In this document: piece after piece, positions 1 to 10,944 of the stretch
How positions within the stretch are numbered: position 1 is the first letter of the stretch
How the letters are laid out: each line of letters opens with the position of its first letter
Source of the DNA: Ornithodoros turicata
Taxonomy: Eukaryota > Arthropoda > Arachnida > Ixodida > Argasidae
Assembly (NCBI RefSeq): GCF_037126465.1
Contig: NW_026999301.1
Span: forward strand, 1,054,001 to 1,118,000
Direction of reading: 5' to 3'
DNA length: 64,000 nt
Program-made: the position numbers and the translations under genes
The notes under the pieces: model-generated
Told to the model about the DNA's origin: nothing
Seen by the model: only the letters and a program-made list of their open reading frames with translations
Databases searched by the model: none

Positions 1-415
1 GGGACATGTTAATCACTTTGGAATGTCACAGACCTGTCATGGAGGCCGGCACATGATTAGTGGTGCTGAACAGACAACTATTTGCCATAGTTTAGGCATA
101 AAAAGCAGTTTTGTCACCTGCATGGTGAGACAGATGCATCTCTACATACTTTGCCATGACACAAATATACGAAGCAACAAATGTACCCTCTATTTTATTA
201 TGGTTATTAGTCAACACTGCAAAGAATGTGGGAACACAGTCTTGTACCACCTACACTCTTCAAAATGACCTTAACACACGACACATTGTAGGTGAACGAG
301 ACTCCAGAATGATGTCCTCTCCCTCCCCATTAGCTGAAAACATTTTTCTACAACCTTGCATAAGGGGAAGTTAGTACAAGAAATGCACACATTCCTTTTT
401 TGAGCAAATCAGTAT
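1..415. other. Unassigned sequence, no gene seen
   Basis: Only short overlapping ORFs occur here. I see no conserved motif, terminal repeat or tandem structure. Confidence 0.4.
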
Positions 416-751
416 TCAGAGCGTTACCATACTGTGGTAGGCCTGCAGTGCATTACATGGTACAGCACACACTGTAAAAATTTCACCGTAGAACATGTCC
501 CCCATTCTAATGACAGTCTTCCCCAGTTCTTCAAACTGCCATTTCCCATAGTGCTTTATGGTATGACACAGTATTTTTACATCTTTACTGTAGTTTACTG
601 GTTGTAGAAGAAAAAAGACACCACTGTTTCCGATCACAGGACGCAAGCCATAAGTGCTATACGGAAACAGTACATACTGCTCTCTAGCAGTTGTTCGTGT
701 TTGGACATGGTATGGTGCATGCAGGGTAAATTCCATGGTTAAAATATCCAA
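416..751 (-). CDS. Unidentified 111-codon ORF
   Basis: This is an open frame of 111 codons read on the minus strand. The predicted protein is mixed hydrophobic and polar and contains the segment GVFFLLQPVNYSKDVKIL, followed by a KHYGKWQFEELGKTVIRMGD stretch. I do not recognise the family. It ends 45 bp before a pogo-like MITE (797-1500). It could be a surviving exon of a transposon or host gene, or a chance ORF. No splice sites were resolved around it. Confidence 0.2.
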   Translation of the reverse strand: MDILTMEFTLHAPYHVQTRTTAREQYVLFPYSTYGLRPVIGNSGVFFLLQPVNYSKDVKILCHTIKHYGKWQFEELGKTVIRMGDMFYGEIFTVCAVPCNALQAYHSMVTL

Positions 752-796
752 ACGTGAACAACTGTTAGATTACATGATGTAGAATGCTCTATAGTA

Positions 797-1500
797 CAGT
801 AAAACCTCCAAAGTCGGACACCTCCCTACCTCGGACAACTCCCCATGATTTCATTGCACGGGCAGGCTCCCATTGAAACTACATGGGGACGAAATTCTCT
901 ATGTCGGACACCTCCCTATCTTGGAAGGAGGATAGGGTTTTCCCTGCAAAGTCGGACAAAACCCTGGCCAAATTACCTCAATATCGGCCCATCTTTGCAC
1001 CAAAAAGACCCAAAATGAGCCAGTGGCCTTGACTTTTGCCCCTTTTCCCCCTATACTGGTCTCACCATTTTGTTGCTTTAGTTTTTAGAGTCCAAAAACA
1101 AGTGCTGTCAGTCTACATTGTAATTCTTTATGTGAGCACTTGTCTTCAGTTTGTCTAGAGCCTTTGAATGTGCACTGCACCAAAGCTATCAGAAGTGACG
1201 CTTCAGAGACAAGTCCTTGCTGCTCGAAAAGCTCCAGAGGTAATGCCATTGAGTAGAATCTGAACGGAATTGAATATACTAAAATCAGTAATAATTATCA
1301 GTGAAGAGTGGGTAGAGGTACCACTACCAGGCACCACCACCAGGTACCACTAAGGACCTTAAATTGAAGGAGGGGGGCATTTCTCACAGCTGTGATCTCT
1401 TCCATTTTTTGTTGCCGTCATATTCTGTAACTCGGACACCTTTATAATTAGGAGACGCTTCGGCTGCACCGCGGGTGTCCAACATAGGAAGGTTTCACTG
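797..1500. mobile_element. pogo/Tigger-like MITE with TA duplication
   Basis: The left end starts CAGTAAAACCTCC and the right end, read on the minus strand, starts CAGTGAAACCTTCC. Both are flanked by the dinucleotide TA (795-796 and 1501-1502). Inside both ends the GTCGGACACC / GTTGGACACC motif recurs, with further GTCGGACA copies internally. CAGTNAAACCTC ends and TA duplications are established hallmarks of pogo/Tigger members of the Tc1/mariner group. No transposase ORF of useful length lies inside, so this is a non-autonomous or decayed copy of about 704 bp. Confidence 0.75.
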
Positions 1501-1502
1501 TA

Positions 1503-2090
1503 TTTATGTTCCGTGTCATGTGACCACGAACAATATATGCTTTTGCTCATGCTGCACAGCACAGGCGAATTGAGCTGAATGTGAGGATAATAACATGAAA
1601 CCCGAGGCGCGGAGGAAAAGGCATGACTTTACGGTCTCTGTGTCAGTTGTGTCATGTTGTAATTGCGTACCAGCTGGCCTGTACCTGAGAATAGGTTTGA
1701 TGCATTGTACACGCACATAGACATGCAGTATGTGGTGTGTTGTGATAGTAATGCCACTGCCAATTGAAGAATAATGCTCCAGGTGGATTGTTTCGGTACA
1801 ATCTTGAACTATGCATACCAAGGGGTAGGGCATCTGCGTGACAGGTTTACCTGGAAGTAAGAATGTAAACGTTAGCTGAAGTCATTGAATAATTAACATT
1901 ATCAATATACTGCTGCAGATGATACAAACAGTAGCGCACAAGATGCTGCGATATGTTGTGCAGGAATGTCTCTGTACTCACAATATTAGTACAGCAGCTA
2001 CAGAAAGGCATAAAACAAGTTTTTGTATACATTATACCACTTGAATGCAACACAAGCTTCTGCTGCACTGCCAGAACACCACGGCGGACA
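1503..2090. other. Unassigned sequence
   Basis: Short ORFs on the minus strand only. No motif or repeat structure recognised. Confidence 0.35.
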
Positions 2091-2420
2091 GATTTACCTT
2101 ACTTCACCTGAGAAAAAGTATGTACTGTTGCACACATGATGCTGTTTGAATGTCTCGAAAAATATAATTTATGACCGAAAGACATGAACTGGAAGATTTC
2201 GATTTACCTTAGTCAAAACTGAGAAAAAGTATGTGCTGCTGCACACATGAAACTGCTTGAACTGCCCTTGAGCGCTCTGGAAGAACACCTTATTTGTGAC
2301 CAAAATACAACAGCTGAGCCAACATTGAATTTATACCTTACTAAAATACACAAGATGTGCTGCCGTGCATATGATACTATGATACTGCTTAAATGTATTC
2401 TGAAAGCGCTGGCACCTCAG
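2091..2420. repeat. Three diverged tandem units of about 110-130 bp
   Basis: Units start near 2091, 2201 and 2329. The first two both open with GATTTACCTTA and then share GAGAAAAAGTATGT.CTG.TGCACACATGA and a following CTG.TTGAA block. The third is weaker but keeps the order TACCTTA, TGCTGC.GTGCATATGA and CTGCTTAAATG. Spacing of 110 and 129 bp shows indels between units. This is a small degenerate minisatellite or an old local duplication. Confidence 0.5.
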
Positions 2421-2726
2421 GCATGGTTGCTCTAAGCTAGCGAGCAACAGCAAGGGTATACGAACACAAGAAGTTGAGCACAAGTGATGGAATGCACTTG
2501 ATTAATCAGAAAATGAAATGTCTCAGTACCAGGTGTCACTGTTCCGTCAACAAAAACAGATGAACTTTGAAGGGGCGTCTGGTTGGCACTGGTGACAGCC
2601 TTCAGCTTGAAACCCAGGCGGTGATAGTTGAGACGTGGAGTGCAAGCTTTTCGGTGGTGCCAGAATGCCTGCGAAATAAGGCTATTCCAAATCTGTACTG
2701 ACAATACACCCGCTGGGGCGTAATTT

Positions 2727-3474
2727 CTAAAAGATGAAGCAGTAACTGACAGATAGCGTATTTCTCTCTTCTACGTGATGCAATTTGCACCGCATGACTG
2801 GCTTGTCTAACATTACGCGTCTTACCTTTATCTGCTGCCTAGTCCTGCCCCTGCAATCTCCTGCTGCAGATAAGGTTGGCACAGCATCCCGGACGAGACA
2901 TCTTCGGCTTCTTGTGAAACAAGTTGCGCATTGCTTCCGTAACATTCGTATGAGCCAGGGGAACAGATCAAATCGCTGCTTTCGAAGATGGCACCCAGTC
3001 GGAGTTGTAACCCATTGTTGCAGGCAATAGATTTCTCTTTCGCCTTTCGGAAAATTGTGGTTTGAAACATTGGAACTGCATGCTGAAGTGTTCTTGCAGA
3101 CGGGAGCAAAACGCTCACGCATTCTCGGCGCGCAGCACAGAACACGAATCACACCAGGAAGTCTGTACTGGCCTAGCAAATGCTTTGCAGTCGAAGGAAG
3201 CAAAACTGACGTTCCCCGTGGGTTTAGTGAAGTCCAGAAATATACTGGCTCCCTAATAGCGAACTGTTTATCACTTCCCCAATGTGAATCTGCGCAGCAG
3301 ACGGCTCGGCAGAACAAACTGGCCGGCTTCGCGGAAAAAACCAAGCCAAAAGTCATGCCACGCCGGAGCGCGGGCAGACCACAAATGTGTCGTCGACACA
3401 GGGTTTGCGGGCCACAAGACGGGATGTCAGTGAAACTAAAAATTCACTTTTTCGGAAAACCGCGAGGAGTTTAG
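2727..3474. other. Block of long overlapping ORFs on both strands, possible minus-strand exon
   Basis: A 209-codon frame on the minus strand (2727-3356) overlaps a 139-codon plus-strand frame (3055-3474) and a 105-codon minus frame (2828-3145). On the minus strand a GGTAAGA donor-like site occurs near 2826, just after the sequence GGCAGCAGATAAAG. That would be compatible with a minus-strand 5' exon ending there. I recognise no domain in any of the three frames. The locally higher GC content raises the chance of random open frames, so coding status is uncertain. Confidence 0.2.
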
Positions 3475-4132
3475 GATAACTATTTTGCATACATAATCAG
3501 TGTTCCCTTATGAACACATCGTGTGAGTACCATTCCATTCTGTAACACGCGAAAATCGGCGTAGCTGAGCTTTAAGGCTTGTCATTATTTTGTCTAGATG
3601 AAGATTTATGTTAGCCTTGTATGAAATAACAGACACATATCAACATGTATGCAGCTTGTGCACATTAAAACCAGCCATGTAGAGTCAAATGCCTGTTTTT
3701 TTTTATATATTCTAGCCTATTCACGGTTGCTCTTTGCTTTTTGCAGGTCTACTCATTCCAGAAGCAAGAATTGTACCATTGTAAAGCGAATGGAAATAAA
3801 CTGACGTCGATTGAGATAAATGTTCCTTCTTGGCCAGTGACTGGCCAGTGACTCACAACAAAGCCGATGTTCATCTAACTCTCCACAAGTAGCTAACTCC
3901 ACATAGTAGCCTGCTGCTTCACAGCATCATCAACACTACCTTTGGGGTGTACACATTACACAATATGCTGCATTGTGCTGTGGTATGATCCCATACTGAT
4001 TGTCTCACAATATGTGTATATATATGATAAGGGCCCTAAGGGCACACCGCATGGCTGATACACTCTGGAATGTATATCCATACCTGGCTGCAACATTGCA
4101 TGTCAATGCACGTTACAATACACATTTTGACT
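3475..4132. other. Unassigned sequence
   Basis: AT-rich, with an 11-bp direct duplication of GGCCAGTGACT near 3834-3856. Nothing else seen. Confidence 0.35.
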
Positions 4133-4202
4133 TTTGGTCGTATTGAGACTTTCGGCCGTATTGATACATCGGCCGTAATGAGACTTCGGCCGTAAAGAGA
4201 TA
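4133..4202. repeat. Four-unit minisatellite, period about 17-18 bp
   Basis: The unit TCGGCCGTATTGAGACT is repeated about four times with substitutions (TCGTATTGAGACT, CCGTATTGATACA, CCGTAATGAGACT, CCGTAAAGAGATA). The last three units share a CGGCCGTA core containing an EagI-type palindrome. Confidence 0.65.
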
Positions 4203-4204
4203 CA

Positions 4205-4646
4205 ATCCACAGTTCGCGATGTGATGCGATAAACGTCACGCAGTAAAACTACAAATGCATTACTGTAAAAACCTGGCAGATAACAAAAAGGCAATCACCC
4301 ATTCCGCTGCTCAATAAATGTCTACATTGTGTCAGATTTTAACAAGAGAAAAACAACGAGGACGCTAGGAAGCGAGGGGCCCCATGTTTTGAGGAACAGC
4401 GTGATGTCAGTATCGTCAAACGGTGACAGTGAGGGTGATAGGAAAGAGCGGCTGCCGAACTCGCGTAACTCTCGACGATAGTGCATCTTCCCTCATTTTT
4501 TAAGGGCACAGAGAAGTGTTACTGTTTCGATTCCTGCTGACTAGACTTCTCAGGGTTGTGCTCTCCAAATTTGGAATTGCGCGCTCAGCTTGTTTTCAGG
4601 AATTATGAAGATTCATTACAAAAATAATTAACAGCCGCACTAATTA
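4205..4646. other. Unassigned sequence
   Basis: No ORF or repeat recognised. Confidence 0.35.
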
Positions 4647-4704
4647 CATTGATAAGACACATACCGTTCACAACTACTGCACTCGAGTACATTGTGTGCT
4701 TGGG
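4647..4704. mobile_element. Half copy of the palindromic MITE family (relic)
   Basis: The segment from CATTGATAAGACACATACCG through a decayed TTGCACTCGA block to ACATTGTGTGCTTGGG matches the right half of the full copies at 14031-14182 and 31555-31707. The left half is absent. It is more diverged than the full copies, which suggests an older insertion. Confidence 0.6.
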
Positions 4705-5744
4705 CATCTCTCTTCCTTTTGTCTTTAATTGGAGCGCCTACTTGAGCAACACCTCCAGGATATGGAGAAGGCCTGTGCCTTGCGTCACATTGGAAGGCCT
4801 GCTGTTACTATATTGTGGATGCTGCCATGAAGTAAATGAAAGAACGAACGAGAAGAAAGCTCGAAGCAGGCCGCAGGCCTCCATATAGGTGACGTAAGCG
4901 TGCATGCCCGACATTATTTAGGAAGTGTCGGTTTTTCAATCACTTTTTTTGTGCCGAACGTGACTCTGCTTTCACCAGTAGATGTTCTGAAAATAAGCAG
5001 TCTTCCGCATGTTTAGTTTCGTATTTTTGTTTCTCTAAGGGAGTGAGTTGATAACCGACAAGCATTCTTGATGGTGCCGGGAAGAGACTAAGACGCAAAA
5101 TTTGAAATTAAGCATGGAAATGTCCTTATGATAAGGGCAAGAACAAACTGAAGCGTACGATACAGTGATCACTGAGTAACAAGGTGCAAGTAACAAAGTG
5201 AGGTGCAGTTACTTAATGAGCTTTCTTAGCTTATAGAGCATAATTTCTTTTCAGCATAATGTAGGATAATTTCTGGGGTTTTCCTCAGACGCTCTCACAC
5301 ATACGCCGGCACATTTCCCTCAGAAGTCGCCCCAGGACACACATTGGTTATCGTCGACGGCATCCCCATTCCCCACAGAGAGAACAAAAAATGGACCTTA
5401 CAAGTGGCAATCACCCCGTTCCACACGGTACGAGCAGCAGCCCAGAATTCTGAGCAGCAGCACAGCGAAGAAAAGTTTGACAAAGCTTATCAGAGCTGAT
5501 TCATCACATTTTCATTCTGCGCCGTGCAATTGCTGCTGATAGCCGGGCTCCGTGCGCGATATCTGATGTACAAATTCCCTTTCTCGTCTGCCCACGTCTC
5601 TTTCCATCTTCCTTCCTCCTCGCCGCATACATTTCTTTCAAGTTGGCTTTCTTACACGTTCTTCTGCTATGAGACAGAACCTGCATCAGAGGAGGTGTCC
5701 CTGAATTCTGATCATGATACTCATTAACTTGGGAACAACACTTA
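4705..5744. other. Unassigned sequence
   Basis: Short ORFs on both strands, none recognised. It leads directly into the Gypsy pol remnant, so part of it could be decayed 5' element sequence. Confidence 0.3.
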
Positions 5745-6503
5745 GTGGACTTGTGCGAGGTATTCAAAGCTCTGCGGAAGGCAGGGTTCAAGGCGAACTT
5801 GAAAAAGTGCAGATTCGCACAGAGCAAGGTTAAATACCTAGGACACATGGTGGGATCGGGTAGTCACGCACTGGACCCTGCTAGCATCGAATCGGTGCTC
5901 CGGTTGCGCGCCCCTACGACGAAGACAGAGTTGCGTCGGGTTTTGAGAATGTTGAATGACTATACGAATTATATCCCGCACTTTGCCGGACTTGTAGGCC
6001 CGTTGACAGACCTAACCAAAACCGTTTCCCAACACGATATTATGGAATGAACAACTGGATAGACCATTCGATGAGATAGAGTCAAAACTGGCAGCAGTGA
6101 CGGAGTTGGCCGTCCCCCGGCTAGACCTCGATTTTATTCTCACTACGGACGCGTCTCAGAAGGCAGTAGCTGGCTGTCTCTCACAGGAAGACGTCGGGGC
6201 CGAAAAGCCCATAACGTTCCTGAGTAAGAAACTAACTTCCCCGTGAGTTAAGTGGGCGACGATCGAGCGCGAGGCATACGCAATTGTGTGGGCACTCGGG
6301 CAGCTGGACACTTGGGTATTCGGGAACAGGGTAAAGGCCAGGATTGACCCCAATCCGTTGACTTACCTCACGCGTGCCGCCCCCTCCAGTGCGCGGTTAA
6401 CCCGGTGGGCACTCGCATTGCAAAAGTATTGCGTATAGAGCTGGACTACATTCGGGGAAAGAATAATGTAGCTGCCGATTTCTTGTCTAGCTCACGCACT
6501 TGA
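5745..6503 (+). pseudogene. Gypsy-type LTR retrotransposon pol remnant (RT end plus RNase H)
   Basis: The first open segment (to 6049) encodes the RT thumb/connection region of Gypsy pol: LKKCRFAQSKVKYLGHMV, then LRRVLRMLNDYTNYIPHFAG and a LTDLTK box. After a stop and frame change it continues with the RNase H signature TTDASQKAVAGCLSQ, TFLSKKLTS and WATIEREAYAIVWAL. A further frame change gives LDYIRGKNNVAADFLS. These blocks occur in this order in Metaviridae-type Gypsy polyproteins. At least two nonsense codons and a frameshift show it is dead. No integrase follows; LTR-like sequence begins within about 400 bp, so the 3' pol was deleted. Confidence 0.85.
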
Positions 6504-6870
6504 TCCGGCAGTGGGTTTGAGAAATGTATGCAATGGTGGGGGTGTAAGAGTTGTACATTTTGGAAACCTTGCAAATATTGTACATTTCCACCTCAGTGGA
6601 ATAGCCACCCAACAGAAATTCGGGAAAGGCGCGTTGGACGGGGGACACTTGACACCTCAGGGGGTCTTCGCGACCAGATGCTCGCTGGCAATAAATCAGT
6701 AGAGTGGGCCAAGGAAGATGCACTGTCCAAAGTTGCATGGTGCACGGATTGACAGCTTGGTCCGTTACCCATAAATACCGAGTAGTGGGCGGACAATTAG
6801 GAGGTGCCTGGTTCGTTCTAAATTCAAACTAGGCCAACCATGAGTTGGAGACGTTTGAACCGGGCGTCTG
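6504..6870. other. Linker between pol remnant and LTR-like sequence
   Basis: This contains two near copies of GTTGTACATTTTGGAAACC / TATTGTACATTTCCACC. No integrase motifs were seen where integrase would be expected. Confidence 0.3.
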
Positions 6871-7140
6871 GGATTGGTGTTTGCTGGCGGGGAGGTTATG
6901 TCTCAAATGTCACCCTTTTAAGCGGAGGACACAGGAAAATCCGTGTGTGGAAGCCGCAACGACTTGATGAAGACGAGGCGAAAGCCCCGTGACTTCAGTC
7001 GCTACTGTATTGTCTTGTATATAGTTATGTAAATAACTACGTAAATAAAGCCCAGTTATTGTTCGAGAATACCGCCTGTCGGACGTCTCTTGGGAATATC
7101 TCCGATCTGTGAGCTACATCAACGGACCATCTTCCAACAA
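6871..7140 (+). repeat. Probable Gypsy LTR (3' part)
   Basis: The segment carries a polyadenylation signal AATAAA at 7044-7049, preceded by a TTGTATATAGTTATGTAAAT stretch and followed by about 70-90 bp of R/U5-like sequence. It lies just downstream of the pol remnant on the same strand. Exact LTR borders and a partner LTR were not found. Confidence 0.35.
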
Positions 7141-7640
7141 CAACGGAAGAAACTTTACTGGGGGGTTTAATTATTGTGGGAAATAACGCGTGCTCCCTGC
7201 TCCGGACGGTTGCGGGATTTTAGTATAGCTTTAACGTTAACTGTGCTTTTGCTTTCAGCTTTTTGGGTTTAACTTTATAGGGGTCAATTTACATTATATA
7301 CTGGTCGTTCGTGGAATGTATCAGTTGAGGTACTAACTGGTTCAGAGTAATGTCGCCTGTAAGTCCGCAGTGTCTCGTGTCATCTCATGTGTGTTCGTCA
7401 GCCGGCCCTTCATCAGGACGCAGGAAACGTGGACACGGTTTCACACTGGAAAGGGGGGAGGTGTCATGTTGTCAGCTACGACGACGATGCAGTGGCATCG
7501 ACTACGGCTCGTGACGAGGTGACGAGGAAAAGAACGGAAGAACAGACTGGCAATTCGAGCCTGGACTTGGAACTGGGAGAATAAACCTTGAACACTCTCA
7601 CGTTGTTGTCTGGCTGTAGGTACGGGAGAGATTTAACTAC
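7141..7640 (+). other. Second LTR-like or 3'-end-like stretch
   Basis: A 65-codon frame (7387-7584) ends at GGGAGAATAAACC, which provides an AATAAA signal near 7579. The GGAGGTGTCATG start around 7455 resembles an LTR beginning. No matching copy lies in the window, so this is tentative. Confidence 0.25.
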
Positions 7641-8310
7641 ATATGAATACACGCCATTTTATTGAAAAAGGTATTTAAACATTCTGCATAAATGCTTTGA
7701 GGATGAGTACTTCAACGCGAAATATAAATACAGTATTTCAAAACCATAACTACTACCACAAATAGAGCGAAGAAGATGTCATCCGGAATCACGGAAACGA
7801 TGATGGCAATGGATAGAACAAGAAAATGGAGAGGTGAGTCACGACTAAATCGAACTTGCTACCCCAGTACACATACGTAGAGCAAAAAGAAATACAAAAA
7901 CAAAAGGGCAATGGTGAAAGAAACGAAAAGTCACACTCAAGCCGATCGAGTGTCAAACACTGTGTAAGTCACAACATAGTGAAATAATGATGATCATAAC
8001 AACAAAATCAGCAAGAACGATATAACATTTACTTGTTATATTATCATGGAGATTTTAATATTAGCAGCTTCTCCGAGACTGCATCTTCTAGGCATCTTTT
8101 GTTGGGCCTTAGAATCAGATTCGCAAACGGGAACACCTCTCCCCAGGTGCCGATGAAGAATTATGAAGTATTTGCAAAAATAAATACAAAAATTGGTATG
8201 AAAATATAATTAGAAATACATTTTTCAAGCCTGTACTTAAATACAGAATCTAAATACATGTATTGATAATTTAAATACTATTTTAATTACAATGTATTTA
8301 ACTACTGCCC
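7641..8310. repeat. AAATAC/GTATTT-rich repeat region
   Basis: Both margins (7640-7740 and 8160-8310) are rich in AAATAC and its complement GTATTT in both orientations. The ends read ATTTAACTACATATG and GTATTTAACTACTGCCC. This is the look of subterminal repeats of a non-autonomous DNA transposon of about 0.67 kb. The middle part shows no ORF and no motif. Confidence 0.4.
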
Positions 8311-9253
8311 ATTCCTGCTCCTAAGTAGATAGTGATGAACCATGGGGGACGTCACCCATTTACACGGTTTGATCTCTCCAAGAGGAGTCGATCCAACCTG
8401 TTGTTAGTCATAATCTGAAACCATAATCTATAATGCAATGACTAACGCTATAATAGCCGGGTTTGAGTTTGCCGCCGGGAGAAGAAACAACCAAGTCTCT
8501 GTCTTCGTTGTCGTCTGGCACCCGAAAGCGATAAGAAGGGGGCACGCACTTTTCCGATGCGATGCAATGACGGTTTCGATGAGTCTAATGCTATGGCCAA
8601 CACAAACACTCTTCCCCTTGACATCTTTTGTTCCCCGTGATGTGTCTTCTTTGTAATCATATGTGTAATCTTTGCAAAATCTCAACTGGCTTGACATTCT
8701 CCCTTACAAGGAACTTGATTATGCGTCGCTATTCTGCAGCTATACAGACACACTGCTCGCCGCTATGATAGCTGCCGCTGCTGCACGTGCTACTGATCCG
8801 AGAAGCAATGTTTTCCGAAAGTTTTATTCAGTTGCATTTACTCACTGATTTTTCTCAAGCGAAAGTCCTGGTGAACCTTGAACGACCCTTGGATTGAGAT
8901 CAGAGGTCGGCATTTTGGCTCGCGATCACAACTATCTTATGAGGCGTATCGACCTCACATTCACTTCGAATTCAGGTGAAGGACGATATTGCGCCCTGTG
9001 TCTCGCTTCCGCGATCACAGTATTTTGAGCAACTTAAAGGGTCTCTGACTAGAAGCTGGAGAGACGTTTCCGCGGTGGCTACCGATAGAATAGACAAAAG
9101 CAACTTCACAAACGAAAATACATGCTTCAACACCTCGTAGTTATCGTGAACTCGAATTTTGAACATCGCGGTTCACGCCGACGCTGGCACACCTAGCGTC
9201 AAACCAAGAAAACGTACGCATATATATAAAACTCATCTGGTCATCCCACTGGG
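8311..9253. other. Unassigned sequence
   Basis: Only short ORFs on overlapping frames near 8430-8700. No domain or repeat recognised. Confidence 0.3.
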
Positions 9254-9769
9254 ATGACGTCCCATGCAATCCCATGCAATCAGCGCGCAGAATGCCGTCA
9301 CGTGATCGAGCACTACAACAACTTTCAGCAAGAACCAACATTTTTACGCCGATATACTGTTGTCACAATGTCTGGAAATAAAAAGTATGTATACACTTCG
9401 AAATCTGCGACCTGTTTTATAACTGCGATAATCCAATTAGCGACTTCCGTGGAAAGAGGAACTAGCTACGAGGCTACGAGCTACGACCTACGACGACTTT
9501 CGGGATACAGCGCGCTGTTTCACAGCATTAGTGTAGCGTGTGTATTTCCAAGTTTTCTTTATTTATATCTTTTGGAACAACCACCAATTTATCGAGATAC
9601 AGCCCTTACTTCATTTGAAGTGCCTCGGTTGTGTCGTCAAAGCGAGATTTCTCGGCGGGCATTCAGTTCCGTGCGATACTGCGCGTTCAACCGCAGCGGC
9701 AGGTATATGGTTGGCAGCGGATTTTGCCAATCGTATTTGAAGAATGCAGACTATAAGACGGACTGCTGA
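9254..9769 (+). CDS. Unidentified 171-codon ORF
   Basis: This is one of the longer open frames in the first half of the window. A TATATATAAAA TATA-like box lies about 30 bp upstream (9221-9231). The predicted protein has a weakly hydrophobic middle segment (CVFPSFLYLYLLEQPP) and no recognisable motif. A second in-frame ATG sits after about 38 codons. Nothing in the neighbourhood hints at a role. It may be a chance ORF. Confidence 0.2.
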   Translation: MTSHAIPCNQRAECRHVIEHYNNFQQEPTFLRRYTVVTMSGNKKYVYTSKSATCFITAIIQLATSVERGTSYEATSYDLRRLSGYSALFHSISVACVFPSFLYLYLLEQPPIYRDTALTSFEVPRLCRQSEISRRAFSSVRYCAFNRSGRYMVGSGFCQSYLKNADYKTDC

Positions 9770-10239
9770 GTTTGAGTACAAAGAACCTCCGCCTACAGCA
9801 GTCCGCAGTGCTGTCCTTGAATCTATCTTCCATGACTGTTGCATCTGGACGTGACGAGGTTAATGTCTTCTGTATAATTTATACAGTGATTACTCTCCTT
9901 GTGAGAATTACGTTGTGGCATGCAAATGTTAGGAGACCATTTACGCAACAAAGAAAAATAAGGATGAAAGAAAATTAAAGTTTACGCACTAAATCAAAAG
10001 ATATACTGTACAATTCCGAGTGTTGTTCAGAATGCAGTAAGCAACATCTACAGTACGTAAAATGAAGTTGTGTATTCCGCATCTATATATAGGTGTAACA
10101 TTTTAGTTGTCACAGCAGTGTGCACCATATGTAGTTCATGACTTCCTTGAACAAGATGTGGAACCAAATGTTGGAAATACAAGGCAGAGATCAGGTACAA
10201 GTTTTCTTCTATTTGCTTTCCTTATAATATGCAGCATAC
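9770..10239. other. Unassigned sequence
   Basis: No gene or repeat recognised. Confidence 0.3.
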
Positions 10240-10372
10240 TGCGCATCGTAAAGAAGGACTCTGGATTCTATACCAACGCAGTTGAAATCCTTAGTTTCCC
10301 CAAGCTGTACTATTGTTGTCTAATCTGGGGAAACACCACAGAGGGCAACTACGATAAAATTGCAGTGCACAA
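10240..10372 (+). pseudogene. Non-LTR retrotransposon RT fragment (C-terminal part)
   Basis: The frame reads VEILSFPKLYYCCLIWGNTT followed by a DKIAVHKKK segment. The pattern P.L.YC..VWGNT....D.L..LQKK is the established C-terminal signature of many Jockey/CR1/RTE-like reverse transcriptases. It ends in an A-rich run of 12 bases at 10371-10382. No catalytic RT motifs precede it, so this is a short dead fragment. Confidence 0.6.
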
Positions 10373-10382
10373 AAAAAAAAAA

Positions 10383-10914
10383 GAAAGAAAGCCTGGTGTG
10401 CAACAACCATGCCTACAGGTGCAATGTCCTGGACCCTCGTTGCAAAGAGGCCCACCAGGGGTGCCACTACATTACAATCCATCCATCCAGACCCTCAGCT
10501 CCTTCAAGACATGCAAAATACAGTAGACAAAGTGTTCACTTGGAAATCAGACATTTACACAAAATTGCCTTGCAAATTCAGGATCTTTTAGCGCCATCCC
10601 AAACACTTGCCATTACGGTATGAAATCCATCACTGTACCACCTTATAAGGTTCCACTGCTACGGACCAACTACGGAAATCATCAGAAACCGTTCCTTTTC
10701 CGAACAATTTTTTTCAGCTGATTGGAAATGGCCTTCCTGTGTCCAGTTTCCAAACAGAGTTACACAAACTTGTTGAAGTCTTATTAGAGACAGGCCACTC
10801 TGTTATCTTTCTTTTTGTGTGTGTGAAAATGTGCACAGCTCGGTGCAATTGTGTATTTTATTTATGTGGTTTTGATTTGCTGTATGCTTGTATTGGTAAT
10901 ATTTTAGTTATCGC
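10383..10914. other. Unassigned sequence
   Basis: Overlapping short frames only. It may include degraded Penelope-like sequence leading to the hammerhead-like core at 10915-10944. Confidence 0.3.
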
Positions 10915-10944
10915 ACACTGTATTGGTGCTAGGCACCTCATCAG
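10915..10944 (-). ncRNA. Degenerate hammerhead-like core, Penelope type
   Basis: On the minus strand the core CTGATGA is followed by a 5-bp helix II (GGTGC / GCACC) with a CTA loop. An AATA stands where GAAA is required. The intact CTGATGA box and the compensating helix support hammerhead ancestry, and the AATA change predicts loss of cleavage. No Penelope coding sequence adjoins it. Confidence 0.45.
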
